This document shows, in pieces, positions 8,247 through 17,364 of a stretch of DNA of 47,069 nucleotides; the stretch's first letter is position 1, and every line of letters starts with the position of its first letter. The position numbers were made by a program, and so were the translations under genes. The notes beneath the pieces are model-generated. The model was not told the origin of the DNA and made no database searches. It worked only from the letters and a program-made list of their open reading frames with translations. The stretch is from Acidobacteriota bacterium (GTDB taxonomy: Bacteria > Acidobacteriota > Thermoanaerobaculia > Multivoradales > Multivoraceae), in contig JAGWAG010000013.1 of assembly GCA_021296535.1 (NCBI GenBank), positions 79,248-126,316 of the forward strand, written 5' to 3'.

Positions 8247-10895
8247 TCAGTTCCCGCTGCCCCATCGGTACTGCAACCGGGCGTAGTAGAAGCCGCCGTT
8301 CGTATCGAACGGCGCGCGCGTGCTGTACACGTTGCCGATCACCGTCGGGTTCGGATTGCGGTCGGCTGTGCCGTCCAACGCGTTGCGGCCGCCGATCACG
8401 AAACGGGTGCGGTCGTCGATCCGCACCGCCGCCTCAAGGTCGAACAGGTAGGAGCCGCCGTAGTTCCAGGCGTCCCGGGGATCCCACCAGCCGTCGAAGT
8501 AGCCGAGGCGTCCCAGCAGTTCGACGCGCCCGATCTCGTGATGCACGGAGGCGTTCCAGCGCAGTCCCGGAAGTGCGTCGCGCAGTTCGCGGATTCTCCG
8601 AGCGTCCAGAGTCGCCGGGTTGTGCTCGACGACTTCGGTGCGGGTCAGGTTGACCGCGAAATCGAGCGTCGTGTGGCCGCCCCAGGCCGGCGGCTGCCAG
8701 GACGCGACCAGGTCGACGCCCTCCGTGCGGGTCTCGAAGTCGTTGGCGAAGAAGCGGAAGTTCGCGAGATTCGCGGCGCTGGTTATGCCCTCGGCCAGGA
8801 GCTCGTCCACTTCGTCCGCATCCAGGGCGAAAAGCTGGGTTACGCCCAGGCGGTCACCCAGATCGATGCGGAACACGTCGGCGGTGAGCAGGAACGATCC
8901 CCGCTCCAGGACCATGCCCGCCGCCAGATTCAGTGACTTCTCGGCGTCCAGGGCCTTGCCGCCGCGCAAAGCCGCCACCCGCGAGGTCGACGGAATCGTG
9001 CCGTTGTTGACGAGCTCCATCAGGTGGGGATCCCACTGCGTCGAGACGTTGAACGCGTTCTGCTGGCCGGGCGTGGGCGCCCGAAAGCCGGTGCTGACAC
9101 CGCCCCGTAGGGCCAGGCCGGGGGCGACCTCCCGGCGGCCCGCCAGCTTGCCGTTCACCGTCGAGCCGAAATCGTCATAGTTCTCGAAGCGGAGCGCCGC
9201 CCCCACCGTCCACGAATGGTCGGAGGGGCCGTACTCCAGGTCGCCGTACACGGCGGTGTTCGAGCGGTTCCAGTCACCGGCCGCGATCGGACTGAAGCCC
9301 GGGAAGCCGTTCGCGCCCGAACTGAAGCCCTGCTGCGCGTACGGACCGATTCGCCATGAATCCATGTCGCCGAGGCCGATCTCGAACCCTTCGTTGCGCC
9401 ACTCCAGGCCGGCGGCGAGGTGGAGCCGCTCGCTCAGGTTGCGGGCGACGTCGAAGTTCGCGCTCACCTCCTCCTGGGTGTAGGCGCCGGGGTCGAAGGC
9501 GGTCGGGGTGTCCGGGCCCAGGGATGCGTTCACACTGTCGTAGAGGAAGAAGTCCGCCTCGTTCGAGCCGGTGCTGACGCTCGCATCCCAGGTCGTCCCC
9601 GAAGCCGTGTACCCGCGCACGCCGACGACCAGGGCGGCGTCCGTGCGATCGCCGCCGAACACCGGCTGGAAGCCGCCGGGGAACACCTCCTGGTAGCTGA
9701 AGCAGTTCGGGTCGGCAAACACTCGGGCAAGCGCGCTCTCGTCCGGCACGCCGTTCGTGATCGAGACGGTCGGACAGCCGGCCGATCCGTCCACGACCCC
9801 GTCGGCGGCGTCCAGGACGTCGCCGATCAGGAGCGTTGCCCCGCCGTCGTTGCTGAACACCGCGTCGCGGGTGTTCGGATTGCGGAAGAAGAAGTTGCGG
9901 CTCCCCACCCGCCGGTTGGCGTAGTTCGCATGGCCGTAGAACTGGGAACCGCCGCCCCCCAACGGGCGGCCGAAGTTCGCCCACAGCTTGAGGTCGTCCT
10001 CGACCTCCGGCGCGCCGAAGAGCTGCGCCGGGTCGGCCACATGAGTGTTGCCCGCGGCGATCAGGAGCGCGGCGTCGGCCCGCTGAACGTTGCGGTTCGT
10101 CGACCCGGAGCCGCCGTATTCCAGGCTGAGATTGACGAAACCGGTGTCGCCCCACGGCAGGCCGACGTTGCCGGCGAAGGTCACGGACTCCCCGTCCCCC
10201 CGGCCGTAGGCGCCGGTCAGAAGCTCCAGGGAGCCGCCGGAGCTGGCGTCCTTGAGCAGGAAGTTCATCACCCCGGCGATCGCGTCCGAACCGTACTGCG
10301 CCGAGGCGCCGTCGCGCAGCACCTCGACCTGGCGCAGCGCGATCGCGGGGATCGTCGACAGGTCCGGCCCCTGGGCGCCGTGCGATACGCCGATCCGCGA
10401 CCAGAGGATGACCGCGCCCCGATGGCGCCTCCTGCCGTTGACGAGCACCAGGGTGTGGTCGGGCGCCAGGCCGCGCAGGTTCGTCGGCCGCACGACGACC
10501 GCCGCGTCGCCGGAGGTGGCGCTGATGTTGAGCGACGGAACCACGTTCCGCAGCAGCGCGTCGAGGTTCGTCTCGCCCTGATGCGCCACGTGCTCGGCCG
10601 AGATCACATCGACCGGCGCCATCGACTCCGTGATCGACCGCTGCCGCGCGCGGGTGCCAGTGACAACGATCTCCTCGTGGACATGTGCGGCCGGATGATC
10701 GGACTCGGCTTCGGCGTGCCCATCGCGCTCGTCGTGGCCCCGCTCTGCCGCGGCATCCCGCTCGTCCGCGTGAGACGCCGCCTCGTCCTCGACCTGTTGG
10801 GCCCACAGTGAACGGGGCCCTGCGAAGCCTACGAGGAGCAGCGCAACCGCGGCGAGCCAAACGCCACGGCGCAAGGAAGAACCGTCACCGTCCAT
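8247..10895 (-). CDS. TonB-dependent outer-membrane receptor
   Basis: The protein has 882 residues. I chose the ATG at 10895, which begins a signal peptide ending WAQ and overlaps the upstream esterase gene by 11 bp; the track start at 11024 lies inside that gene. A His/Asp/Glu-rich stretch (about residues 38-72, six His) follows the signal. The plug domain starts at EEIVVTGTR and includes LVNGRRRHRG and EVLRDGASAQYGSDAIAGV. The beta barrel ends in YARLQYRW. Such receptors import large or scarce ligands with TonB energy. Its place last in an operon with an esterase, a PQQ dehydrogenase and cytochrome c suggests it imports their substrate or a cofactor. Confidence 0.93.
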   Translation of the reverse strand: MDGDGSSLRRGVWLAAVALLLVGFAGPRSLWAQQVEDEAASHADERDAAAERGHDERDGHAEAESDHPAAHVHEEIVVTGTRARQRSITESMAPVDVISAEHVAHQGETNLDALLRNVVPSLNISATSGDAAVVVRPTNLRGLAPDHTLVLVNGRRRHRGAVILWSRIGVSHGAQGPDLSTIPAIALRQVEVLRDGASAQYGSDAIAGVMNFLLKDASSGGSLELLTGAYGRGDGESVTFAGNVGLPWGDTGFVNLSLEYGGSGSTNRNVQRADAALLIAAGNTHVADPAQLFGAPEVEDDLKLWANFGRPLGGGGSQFYGHANYANRRVGSRNFFFRNPNTRDAVFSNDGGATLLIGDVLDAADGVVDGSAGCPTVSITNGVPDESALARVFADPNCFSYQEVFPGGFQPVFGGDRTDAALVVGVRGYTASGTTWDASVSTGSNEADFFLYDSVNASLGPDTPTAFDPGAYTQEEVSANFDVARNLSERLHLAAGLEWRNEGFEIGLGDMDSWRIGPYAQQGFSSGANGFPGFSPIAAGDWNRSNTAVYGDLEYGPSDHSWTVGAALRFENYDDFGSTVNGKLAGRREVAPGLALRGGVSTGFRAPTPGQQNAFNVSTQWDPHLMELVNNGTIPSTSRVAALRGGKALDAEKSLNLAAGMVLERGSFLLTADVFRIDLGDRLGVTQLFALDADEVDELLAEGITSAANLANFRFFANDFETRTEGVDLVASWQPPAWGGHTTLDFAVNLTRTEVVEHNPATLDARRIRELRDALPGLRWNASVHHEIGRVELLGRLGYFDGWWDPRDAWNYGGSYLFDLEAAVRIDDRTRFVIGGRNALDGTADRNPNPTVIGNVYSTRAPFDTNGGFYYARLQYRWGSGN

Positions 10896-12105
10896 CCGGC
10901 TGGGACTCGTTCCAGTAGCGGTCATGGAACCGCAACAAGTCCACGCCGCGGGTTTCGTAGAACCAGACCGGGTTGTGATCCACACCTGGTGCAACCAGCC
11001 GTTCCGCGGGAACACCCAGTCCAACCAGGTAGCCCAGGTACTCCAGGCTGGCCTCGTAGTTGAATCCCTTGTTTCCCAGCCAGATCATGATGTTCAGTGG
11101 CGGCTGCATTCCATCTTGCGCGTAGGACCGGGCAAGGCTGTACGCATCGTTACCCTTGCCGAAGTCGAACGACCTGGCGCTCTCCGCTGGCCGTGCCCTT
11201 GGGTCCCGTTCAACGCCGTCGTTTTCGAAGACCAGCTTTTCAACCGCATAGCCGGGGCCACCAGGTGCAGCGGAGATGAACAGGTGGGGATACTTGAACA
11301 TGATCCGCGTAGTCCCTCGTCCACCCTGGGAAAACCCCTGCAAGCCACGACCACCGCGATGTGCCAGGGTGCGGTAGGTGCGGTCGATGTGTGGAATCAA
11401 CTCCCGGACAAAGACCTCTTCCCCCCTGGACTCCTCGTAGTCGTACCAGCTCACCCTGCCACCGTTCGCCCAGACGAAGATCACCGGGCGCACGGCGCCG
11501 GAGGCAACGGCGGCATGCAGGTGCTCCGCTATGCCGATGCTCCTTGATTCGTTGCCCGGTCGCCCGCCGTGCAGGTAGTAGATCACCGGATAGCGGGTGT
11601 TGCGCTTCGCGGCATCGTCGTACCCTGGCGGAAGGTAGATGTTGTAGCCCACCGGAATACCCATGGACGAACTGTTGAACGTCGCGTGAGTCACTCCCGG
11701 AATCCTGCGATCCTCGGCAGGCGCGTTGACCCAACTGAAGGGTCCGCGCCCGCGCGCAAGGAACGCGCTGACCTCGCCGGGGTCCGCCCGGCCGTCTCTG
11801 TTTGAATCCAGCAGTGAGAACGCGCCTGGCATCACTTCGTCTTCCGTCAGCACGCCATCGCCGTTGCGATCGACCATGAAGGCGTTCTCCGCCTGGCCAT
11901 CCGCATCGTCGTCCGGCTCTTGAGTTTCCGCCTGGAGACTGCCGGTTTGGACCTCATCGGTCTGAGTACTGCCGGTTTGCCTGACTGCCGTCGCCAGTAG
12001 CGGCTGTGCAGTCGCCAGCACCAGGAGCGCACCGGCGAGGCTGCGGCCAAGCCTGGAACCGTCGCTTCTGAAACGACAGTTCCAACACGACTTCCAAGCC
12101 ACCAT
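10885..12105 (-). CDS. Secreted alpha/beta-hydrolase esterase (esterase D-like) with EF-hand pair
   Basis: The protein has 406 residues with a hydrophobic N-terminal export segment (about 20-42). Two EF-hand calcium loops follow near residues 75-115: DRNGDGVLTEDE and DSNRDGRADPGE. The C-terminal 270 residues are an esterase D / feruloyl-esterase-like alpha/beta hydrolase, with YLPPGYDD, YYLHGG (oxyanion region) and nucleophile GFSQGG; the His is probably in APGVDHNPVWF. It probably cleaves carboxylic esters in the periplasm. It lies 54 bp downstream of the PQQ gene and overlaps the receptor gene start, so it is co-transcribed. The natural substrate is unknown. Confidence 0.85.
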   Translation of the reverse strand: MVAWKSCWNCRFRSDGSRLGRSLAGALLVLATAQPLLATAVRQTGSTQTDEVQTGSLQAETQEPDDDADGQAENAFMVDRNGDGVLTEDEVMPGAFSLLDSNRDGRADPGEVSAFLARGRGPFSWVNAPAEDRRIPGVTHATFNSSSMGIPVGYNIYLPPGYDDAAKRNTRYPVIYYLHGGRPGNESRSIGIAEHLHAAVASGAVRPVIFVWANGGRVSWYDYEESRGEEVFVRELIPHIDRTYRTLAHRGGRGLQGFSQGGRGTTRIMFKYPHLFISAAPGGPGYAVEKLVFENDGVERDPRARPAESARSFDFGKGNDAYSLARSYAQDGMQPPLNIMIWLGNKGFNYEASLEYLGYLVGLGVPAERLVAPGVDHNPVWFYETRGVDLLRFHDRYWNESQPDGR

Positions 12106-12159
12106 CAGGGAACCCCCGTTTCCAAATCTCCGCCCGGTTCGTGCCGACCCGCGAGGACC

Positions 12160-13797
12160 CTACTCCTTCGCCAGGCCGAAGACAAAGACCACGTTGCCCA
12201 TCGCGACGACGATCCGCTGCTCACCGCCCACGGCGTAGCTCATCGGCGAGGCGTGCGGTGCAGCGCCCAGTGAAATCCGCCACAACGGCTCACCGGTTTC
12301 CTCGTCGAGAGCGAAGAAGTAGCCATCGACGCTGGCGCTCCAAACCAACCCCCCCGCGGTGGCGAGGACGCCGCTGCGGGTCCGCGGCGTGATCGGAAAC
12401 TCCCAGCGGACCTTTCCCGTCGTCGCCTCGATCGCCCGGATGGCGCTGTGATAGCGATCGGCCTCACCCGGCATCCGGTGACCGCCGCCGAGGAAGATGC
12501 TGCCCTCCTCGTACTCGTCGTCCCGCTGGTAGTAGATGCCCTCCGCGTCGAAGGAGTTCACGTAGAGCAACCCGGCGCTCGGACTGTAGGCGGGCGACCA
12601 CCAGTTCGTCGCGCCACCGGCGATCGGCGCGACGCGGGTGCCCTCCGTCGTCGGGAACACGTTCTCGCGCAGGATCGGCCGGCCGTTCTCGTCCAGGCCG
12701 TGGGCCCAGGTCTGAAGGGCAAACGGCTCGCCGAGCAGGAACTGTCCACTCTCCCGGTCCAGCAGATAGTAGAAGGCGTTGCGGTTCGCCCAGAGCATCA
12801 CCTTCCGCAACTCGCCCGAAAGCTCGACCTCCGCGAGCACCGGCACCTGGATCGCGTCCCAGTCCCAGACGTCGTGGGGCGTGAACTGGAAGTGCCAGAC
12901 GATCTCCCCGGTCTTCCCGTCGAGCGCCAGCACGGACGACGAGTACAGGTTGTCGCCGAGCCGCAGGTCCCCGTTCCAGTCCGGCGCCGGATTGCCGCCA
13001 CCCCAGTAGATGAGGTCGAGTTCCGGGTCGTAGACGCCGGTGAGCCAGGTCGGCGCTCCGCCAGTGCGCCACGAATCGCCCTCCCAGGTCTCATTTCCCG
13101 GCTCTCCCGGTCCCGGCACCGTGTACGTGCGCCACCTGCGCTCACCGGTCGCCGCGTCGTAGCCGTCGATGAAACCGCGGATGCCGAACTCGCCGCCCGC
13201 GATGCCGGTCACCACCGTGTCGCCGACGACGAGAGGCGCCGCCGTCTTGCTGTAGCCCTTCGTGTGGTCGGCAACTTCCGTGTCCCAGAGCAGGGACCCG
13301 GAACGCGCGTCGATCGCCACCAGGTGGGCGTCGTTCGTGCTCATGTACAGGGTCTCGCCCAGGATCGCCACGCCGCGGTTGTTCCGCCCGCAGCACAGAC
13401 TGATGCCGTCGGGCAGCGGGTGCTCGTAGCGCCAGTACGCCCGACCTGTCGTCGCATCGACCGCCGTCACGTTGCTCGGCGACTCGGTGATGAACATGAC
13501 GCCGTCGACCACCAGGGGCGTCGTCTGGTTCCGGTCGAGCTGCGGGATCTGGTGCGCCCACTTCAACTCCAGACGGCCCACGTTCTCGCGGTCGATCTGA
13601 TCCAGCCGGCTGTAGCGCTGCCCGTGCAGGGCGCCGTGGTACATCAACCAGTTGTGCGGCTCGTCGTCCGAGTTGACGAGCCGTTCCCAGGTCACCGGCG
13701 AGAGAACCGGCATGCCCTCGCCCGCCAACTCCTGGCCCGGCACAGTCTGCGCGGCGAGCAGGAGCAGTAACGCTCCGACCCAGCCTGTCCGCCTCAC
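12160..13797 (-). CDS. PQQ-dependent alcohol dehydrogenase (quinoprotein)
   Basis: The protein has 545 residues. The GTG start at 13797 forms a 4-bp GTGA overlap with the upstream cytochrome stop and opens a good signal peptide ending in GQELAGEG. The eight-bladed propeller shows repeated A/T-x-G-x-x-W blade motifs (TTGRAYW, RSGSLLW, ATGERRW, KTGEIVW, TTGKVRW). The adjacent cysteine pair LCCGRNNRG is a hallmark of PQQ alcohol dehydrogenases. There is no fused haem domain, so electrons probably go to the dihaem cytochrome c encoded immediately upstream. It acts in the periplasm on an alcohol or aldehyde that cannot be specified. Confidence 0.92.
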   Translation of the reverse strand: MRRTGWVGALLLLLAAQTVPGQELAGEGMPVLSPVTWERLVNSDDEPHNWLMYHGALHGQRYSRLDQIDRENVGRLELKWAHQIPQLDRNQTTPLVVDGVMFITESPSNVTAVDATTGRAYWRYEHPLPDGISLCCGRNNRGVAILGETLYMSTNDAHLVAIDARSGSLLWDTEVADHTKGYSKTAAPLVVGDTVVTGIAGGEFGIRGFIDGYDAATGERRWRTYTVPGPGEPGNETWEGDSWRTGGAPTWLTGVYDPELDLIYWGGGNPAPDWNGDLRLGDNLYSSSVLALDGKTGEIVWHFQFTPHDVWDWDAIQVPVLAEVELSGELRKVMLWANRNAFYYLLDRESGQFLLGEPFALQTWAHGLDENGRPILRENVFPTTEGTRVAPIAGGATNWWSPAYSPSAGLLYVNSFDAEGIYYQRDDEYEEGSIFLGGGHRMPGEADRYHSAIRAIEATTGKVRWEFPITPRTRSGVLATAGGLVWSASVDGYFFALDEETGEPLWRISLGAAPHASPMSYAVGGEQRIVVAMGNVVFVFGLAKE

Positions 13798-14573
13798 GAT
13801 TCGCTCCCCCGCAGCGAGGCCAGGTAGGCGACCAGGTCGTCCCGCTCGTCGTCCGACAACGGCTCCGCAGGCATCGTCGATTCGAGGATCCGTTCCACGG
13901 ACCGCAGACCCGCCTTGGCGAACGAACGCAGTCGCTCCTCGCCGTCCATGATCCGAAGGTTGAACGTGTCCTCGCCCATCCGCAGCCCTTCGACCACCGT
14001 GCCGTCGGCACGGTTGACCCGCACCGTCCACCATCTCGGCGCGACCTCGGCACTCGGCTCGGTCAGATCCTCCGCGAGTTCGTTGGGACCGCGCCGCTCG
14101 CCCACCCGCGACAGGTCCGGGCCCAACCGGCCGCCGCGCCCGTCCACCATGTGGCAGCGCCCGCAGTCCAACCGCCCAAACACCTGCCGACCAACCTTTG
14201 GCGAACCCGGTAGCGAGTCCACGTCGACCCTGTCCGAGAGCGTCCGGAGATAGGTCACCAGTTGCCAGATCACCTGCTCCTTCTCACGCCGCAGACCCCG
14301 CATCGAGGTGCCTTCGATGCCGTCCCGTATGACCCGAAAGAGCCCGGCATCCGTCGTCGCATGCCGGAAACTCCCCGTCGTCAGATCCGGACCATCCGCC
14401 TCAACCCCGCCCTTCGCGTCCACGCCGTGGCAACTCGTGCACTTCGACAGGAAGAACCGCTGCCCCATCCGCACATCGATGCCACCGGTGTACGGGTTCT
14501 CCAACTCTTCCGCCGCCACGCTCGTCGTCAAGACCACGAGAAGCAGCAGCACGTTCGGCCCACCCGACGCCAC
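13794..14573 (-). CDS. Dihaem c-type cytochrome, partner of the PQQ dehydrogenase
   Basis: The protein has about 259 residues. The start is uncertain: the GTG at 14573 precedes a plausible signal peptide (VLLLLVVLTTSVAAEE). The longer track start at 14855 would translate through the structured repeat and is unlikely. Two haem c motifs are visible, CTSCH and CGRCH, in consecutive cytochrome c domains. A C-terminal segment reads PAEPLSDDERDDLVAYLASL. The stop overlaps the start of the PQQ dehydrogenase, so translation is coupled. It is the likely periplasmic electron acceptor for that enzyme. Confidence 0.83.
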   Translation of the reverse strand: MASGGPNVLLLLVVLTTSVAAEELENPYTGGIDVRMGQRFFLSKCTSCHGVDAKGGVEADGPDLTTGSFRHATTDAGLFRVIRDGIEGTSMRGLRREKEQVIWQLVTYLRTLSDRVDVDSLPGSPKVGRQVFGRLDCGRCHMVDGRGGRLGPDLSRVGERRGPNELAEDLTEPSAEVAPRWWTVRVNRADGTVVEGLRMGEDTFNLRIMDGEERLRSFAKAGLRSVERILESTMPAEPLSDDERDDLVAYLASLRGSES

Positions 14574-14640
14574 CGCTTTGACCGTGGTGAGCCAAGGACG
14601 AACGCGGCTCAGGTACGGCCCGCAAGCCCGACGCCGTCCA

Positions 14641-14818
14641 GCCGGCTCGGGGCTCCGAGGGGAGGGTCCCAGCGAAGCTGTCGGCAAGCGACGGCCGACC
14701 ACCTCGAAGCAACCTGCGCCCAACCGGAGCGCAGCCGACCGCAGCGAGCGCCAACCTCTCATCAATCCGACAAGCGCTCGCGGTCGCTGGGACCCTCCCC
14801 TCGGAGACCCGAGCCGGC
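14641..14818. repeat. Structured intergenic element, copy 1 (35-bp inverted arms, 108-bp loop)
   Basis: The arms at 14641-14675 and 14784-14818 are reverse complements at 34 of 35 positions. The loop holds an inner helix, GCGAGCGC (14744-14751) with GCGCTCGC (14774-14781), and the box CCAACCGGAGCG (14720-14731). The box GGCGGGTGC follows at 14816-14824. A perfect 9-bp duplication, GCCAGTGCC (14826-14843), lies one base from the stop complement of the reductase gene. It lies in the intercistronic gap of a minus-strand operon. Copy 2 at 18484-18646 has the same layout with different arm sequence. Role unknown. Confidence 0.8.
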
Positions 14819-14844
14819 GGGTGCAGCCAGTGCCGCCAGTGCCG

Positions 14845-15924
14845 CTACTCGCCACCGCCCTCCGGCTCCGGCCGCCGTTTCGGCTCGACCTTGGCCACGG
14901 TCAGCAGCGATTCGACGCAGTCGCGCAGCGACTCGTCGAACGGCCGGAAGGTGATTCCCGTCGCCTCGCACATCCGATCGTTGCGTAGTTCGACGCCGGC
15001 CCAGATGCCGCGTAGTTCCTCTTCCCGCTTCTGGATGTGCTCGGGATGGCCGTCCTCGACCTCCGGCGTGTCATGGCGGAGTTCCGGCAGCAGGCGGTCG
15101 ATCCCGGCGTTGATCTCCTCCACCGGCACCGCGTCCGCCGACCAGGCGATGAAACGTTCGCCGTTCTTGACGTTGATGCTCTCGAGCAGCCGGATGTGAC
15201 ACTCCGCGTCGTCACGCACGTCCACCGTCATCCAGGGCCGATAGGCCTGGGTCTGCGCGCACTCGCCGAGCAGCATGAGCTCGATGTTGTGCTGCCAGGG
15301 GCCCTTGTCCTTCTGGTGGGCCGACAGGATGGGGCCCACGTTGTCGCCCGGGCAGCACGTGATCGCGTCCCAGCGGCCGCTCTTCTCCGCAGCCTCGCTG
15401 AACGCCTTCTGAGCGTAGATCTTGCTCATCGAGTAACCGTGACCGCGCTCGGGCGTCCGCTTCGGATTCGACTCGTCCGGATAGCGGTCCTCGTACAGGA
15501 CGGGGCGCCGAACGAACTCGTAGATGTCGGCCTCCATGATGACCGCGGCGATGCTCGAGGTGACGACAACCCGCGTGACCGAGCCCGACTTCTCGATGCT
15601 CGCGACGATGTGGTCGCACACGTTCTTCACGTAGTCGAAGTCGTTGTAATCGCTGACGTGCGCGATGTGGGCGACGCCGTGGCAGCCGGCGAAGATGTCG
15701 TCGAAGCAACCCGCCTCGTCCAGGTTCGCCGAGTGGATCGTGAGCCGGCCCGAGGCGAAGCCGTTCATCTCGCGAAGAAACGTCGTCTTCGCCGGATCGT
15801 TCGCGTCGCGCACGCAGGCGCGCACCCGGTAGCCCTTGTCCAGCAGCAAGCGAACCGTCCAACCGCCGACGAAACCGGCGGCGCCGGTCACCGCGACCGT
15901 GCCGCCCTTCGGAATCGGAGCCAT
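14845..15924 (-). CDS. NAD(P)-dependent epimerase/reductase (extended SDR, dihydroflavonol/cinnamoyl-CoA reductase-like)
   Basis: The protein has 359 residues. The N-terminal Rossmann motif is VTGAAGFVG, with a downstream CVRD typical of extended short-chain dehydrogenases. The catalytic YxxxK is YSMSKIYAQ, preceded by VVTSSIAAV, which carries the Ser. It resembles dihydroflavonol-4-reductase/cinnamoyl-CoA reductase-like proteins, which reduce carbonyl groups with NAD(P)H. The family is broad, so no substrate is proposed. It is the first gene of the minus-strand operon and is separated from the cytochrome gene by the structured element. It diverges from the acetyltransferase gene over about 80 bp, where a promoter is expected. 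Confidence 0.85.
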   Translation of the reverse strand: MAPIPKGGTVAVTGAAGFVGGWTVRLLLDKGYRVRACVRDANDPAKTTFLREMNGFASGRLTIHSANLDEAGCFDDIFAGCHGVAHIAHVSDYNDFDYVKNVCDHIVASIEKSGSVTRVVVTSSIAAVIMEADIYEFVRRPVLYEDRYPDESNPKRTPERGHGYSMSKIYAQKAFSEAAEKSGRWDAITCCPGDNVGPILSAHQKDKGPWQHNIELMLLGECAQTQAYRPWMTVDVRDDAECHIRLLESINVKNGERFIAWSADAVPVEEINAGIDRLLPELRHDTPEVEDGHPEHIQKREEELRGIWAGVELRNDRMCEATGITFRPFDESLRDCVESLLTVAKVEPKRRPEPEGGGE

Positions 15925-16004
15925 GTAGTTTCTCCTTCGTTTGGTTCGCGCGACGATACCCGACGGCGAACCTGCTAGCTTTGCAGAGTCTTACCGAGCG
16001 GCCC

Positions 16005-16562
16005 GTGAACACCGAATCCGTCGAAAAGGTCCAGTGCGGCGACCGCACTTACGACCTCCGCCGCCTGCGACCCGAAGCCCGCGACGACATCGTGGGCCTG
16101 GCCCGCGCCCTGCCCGAGATCGACCTGCAGTTCCTGCGCTCCGACCTCACCGACCCGGACGTGGTCGAGGGCTGGATCCGCGACGCGAGTTCCGGCAGCC
16201 GTTTCACGACCCTGGCCTACTACGACGGCGAACTGGTGGGCTACGGCAGCCTCAATCTGCGAAGCCTGCAGTGGATGAGCCACATGGGTGAGATCCGCGT
16301 GATCATCGCGGAGGGACACCGCCGCTCCGGGCTCGGACGGGTCCTGACCCAGCGCGTCTTCGATATCGCGCACGATCTCGGCCTGCTCAAGATCGTGGCG
16401 CAGATGACGCGCGAGCAGATCGGCGCCCGCCGGCTCTTCGAGCGGCTCGGCTTCTCGCCCGAGGCCCTCCTCACGGACTGGGTGATCGATCGCTCCGGGC
16501 GCACGCGCGACATGATGATCATGTCGTACGATGTCGACCCGGGGGACCGGAGCGGCAACTGA
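16005..16562 (+). CDS. GNAT family N-acetyltransferase
   Basis: About 185 residues from the GTG at 16005; the track uses a TTG at 15981, and neither has a strong ribosome site. The acetyl-CoA-binding motif A is seen as EIRVIIAEGHRRSGLGRVL, followed by ALLTDWVIDRSG near the end. GNAT enzymes transfer an acyl group from acyl-CoA to an amine; the acceptor is unknown. Its TGA stop is shared with the CTG start of the exonuclease III gene in a CTGA overlap, so the two are co-translated. Confidence 0.82.
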   Translation: MNTESVEKVQCGDRTYDLRRLRPEARDDIVGLARALPEIDLQFLRSDLTDPDVVEGWIRDASSGSRFTTLAYYDGELVGYGSLNLRSLQWMSHMGEIRVIIAEGHRRSGLGRVLTQRVFDIAHDLGLLKIVAQMTREQIGARRLFERLGFSPEALLTDWVIDRSGRTRDMMIMSYDVDPGDRSGN

Positions 16563-17364
16563 GCCACCGCCACCGGCGCCGCATCCGCGTCGTCTCCTGG
16601 AACGTGAACGGCCTGCGCGCGTGCGGGCGCAAGGGCTTCCTCGACTGGCTGGGAACCAACCGGGCGCAGATCGTCGGTCTTCAGGAGACGAAGGCCCGCG
16701 CCGAACAGTTGCTGCCGGAACTGCGAAAGCCGAGCCGCTGGCACACGCACTTCTTCAGCGCCGAACGCCCCGGCTACTCGGGCGTCGGCCTCTACTCGCG
16801 CCTGAAACCGACCTGGGTGCGCACTTCCCTCGGCGAGCACCGCTTCGACGCCGAGGGCCGCCTCCAACTGGCGCTCTTCGGGCAACTGCTCGTCGCCAAC
16901 GTCTACTTCCCCAAGGGCAGCGGCACCAAGCGCGACAACAGCCGCGTGCCGTACAAGCTGGACTTCTACCGTGCGCTGTTCAAGCAGCTCGACCAGGCCA
17001 GGCAGGCCGGCTACCGGGTCCTCGTGATGGGCGACTTCAACACCGCGCCGCAGCCGATCGACCTCGCGCGGCCGAAGCAGAACCTGAGGAACTCGGGCTT
17101 CCTGCCCGAGGAGTGCGAAGAACTCCAGCGCTGGCTCGACGCCGGCTGGGTCGACACCTTCCGCAGCCTGCACCCGGACACGGTGCGCTATAGCTGGTGG
17201 AAGCAGGCGTTCCATGCCCGTGAGCGCAACGTCGGCTGGCGGATCGACCTCGTGCTCGCCTCCGAAGCGGCCATGGCCTTCGTGGAACGCGCCTTCATCT
17301 CGACCCGGGTCACCGGTTCCGACCACTGCCCCGTGGGCGTCGACCTCGCGGCCGAGGTGCTCGA

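Noticed and set aside
9420-10811. Plus-strand 463-aa ORF inside the TonB receptor gene
   Set aside because: Shadow frame; the receptor on the other strand has plug and barrel motifs.
14574-14855. N-terminal extension of the cytochrome ORF through the structured element
   Set aside because: It would translate the inverted repeat; no signal peptide at that start, whereas one exists further in.
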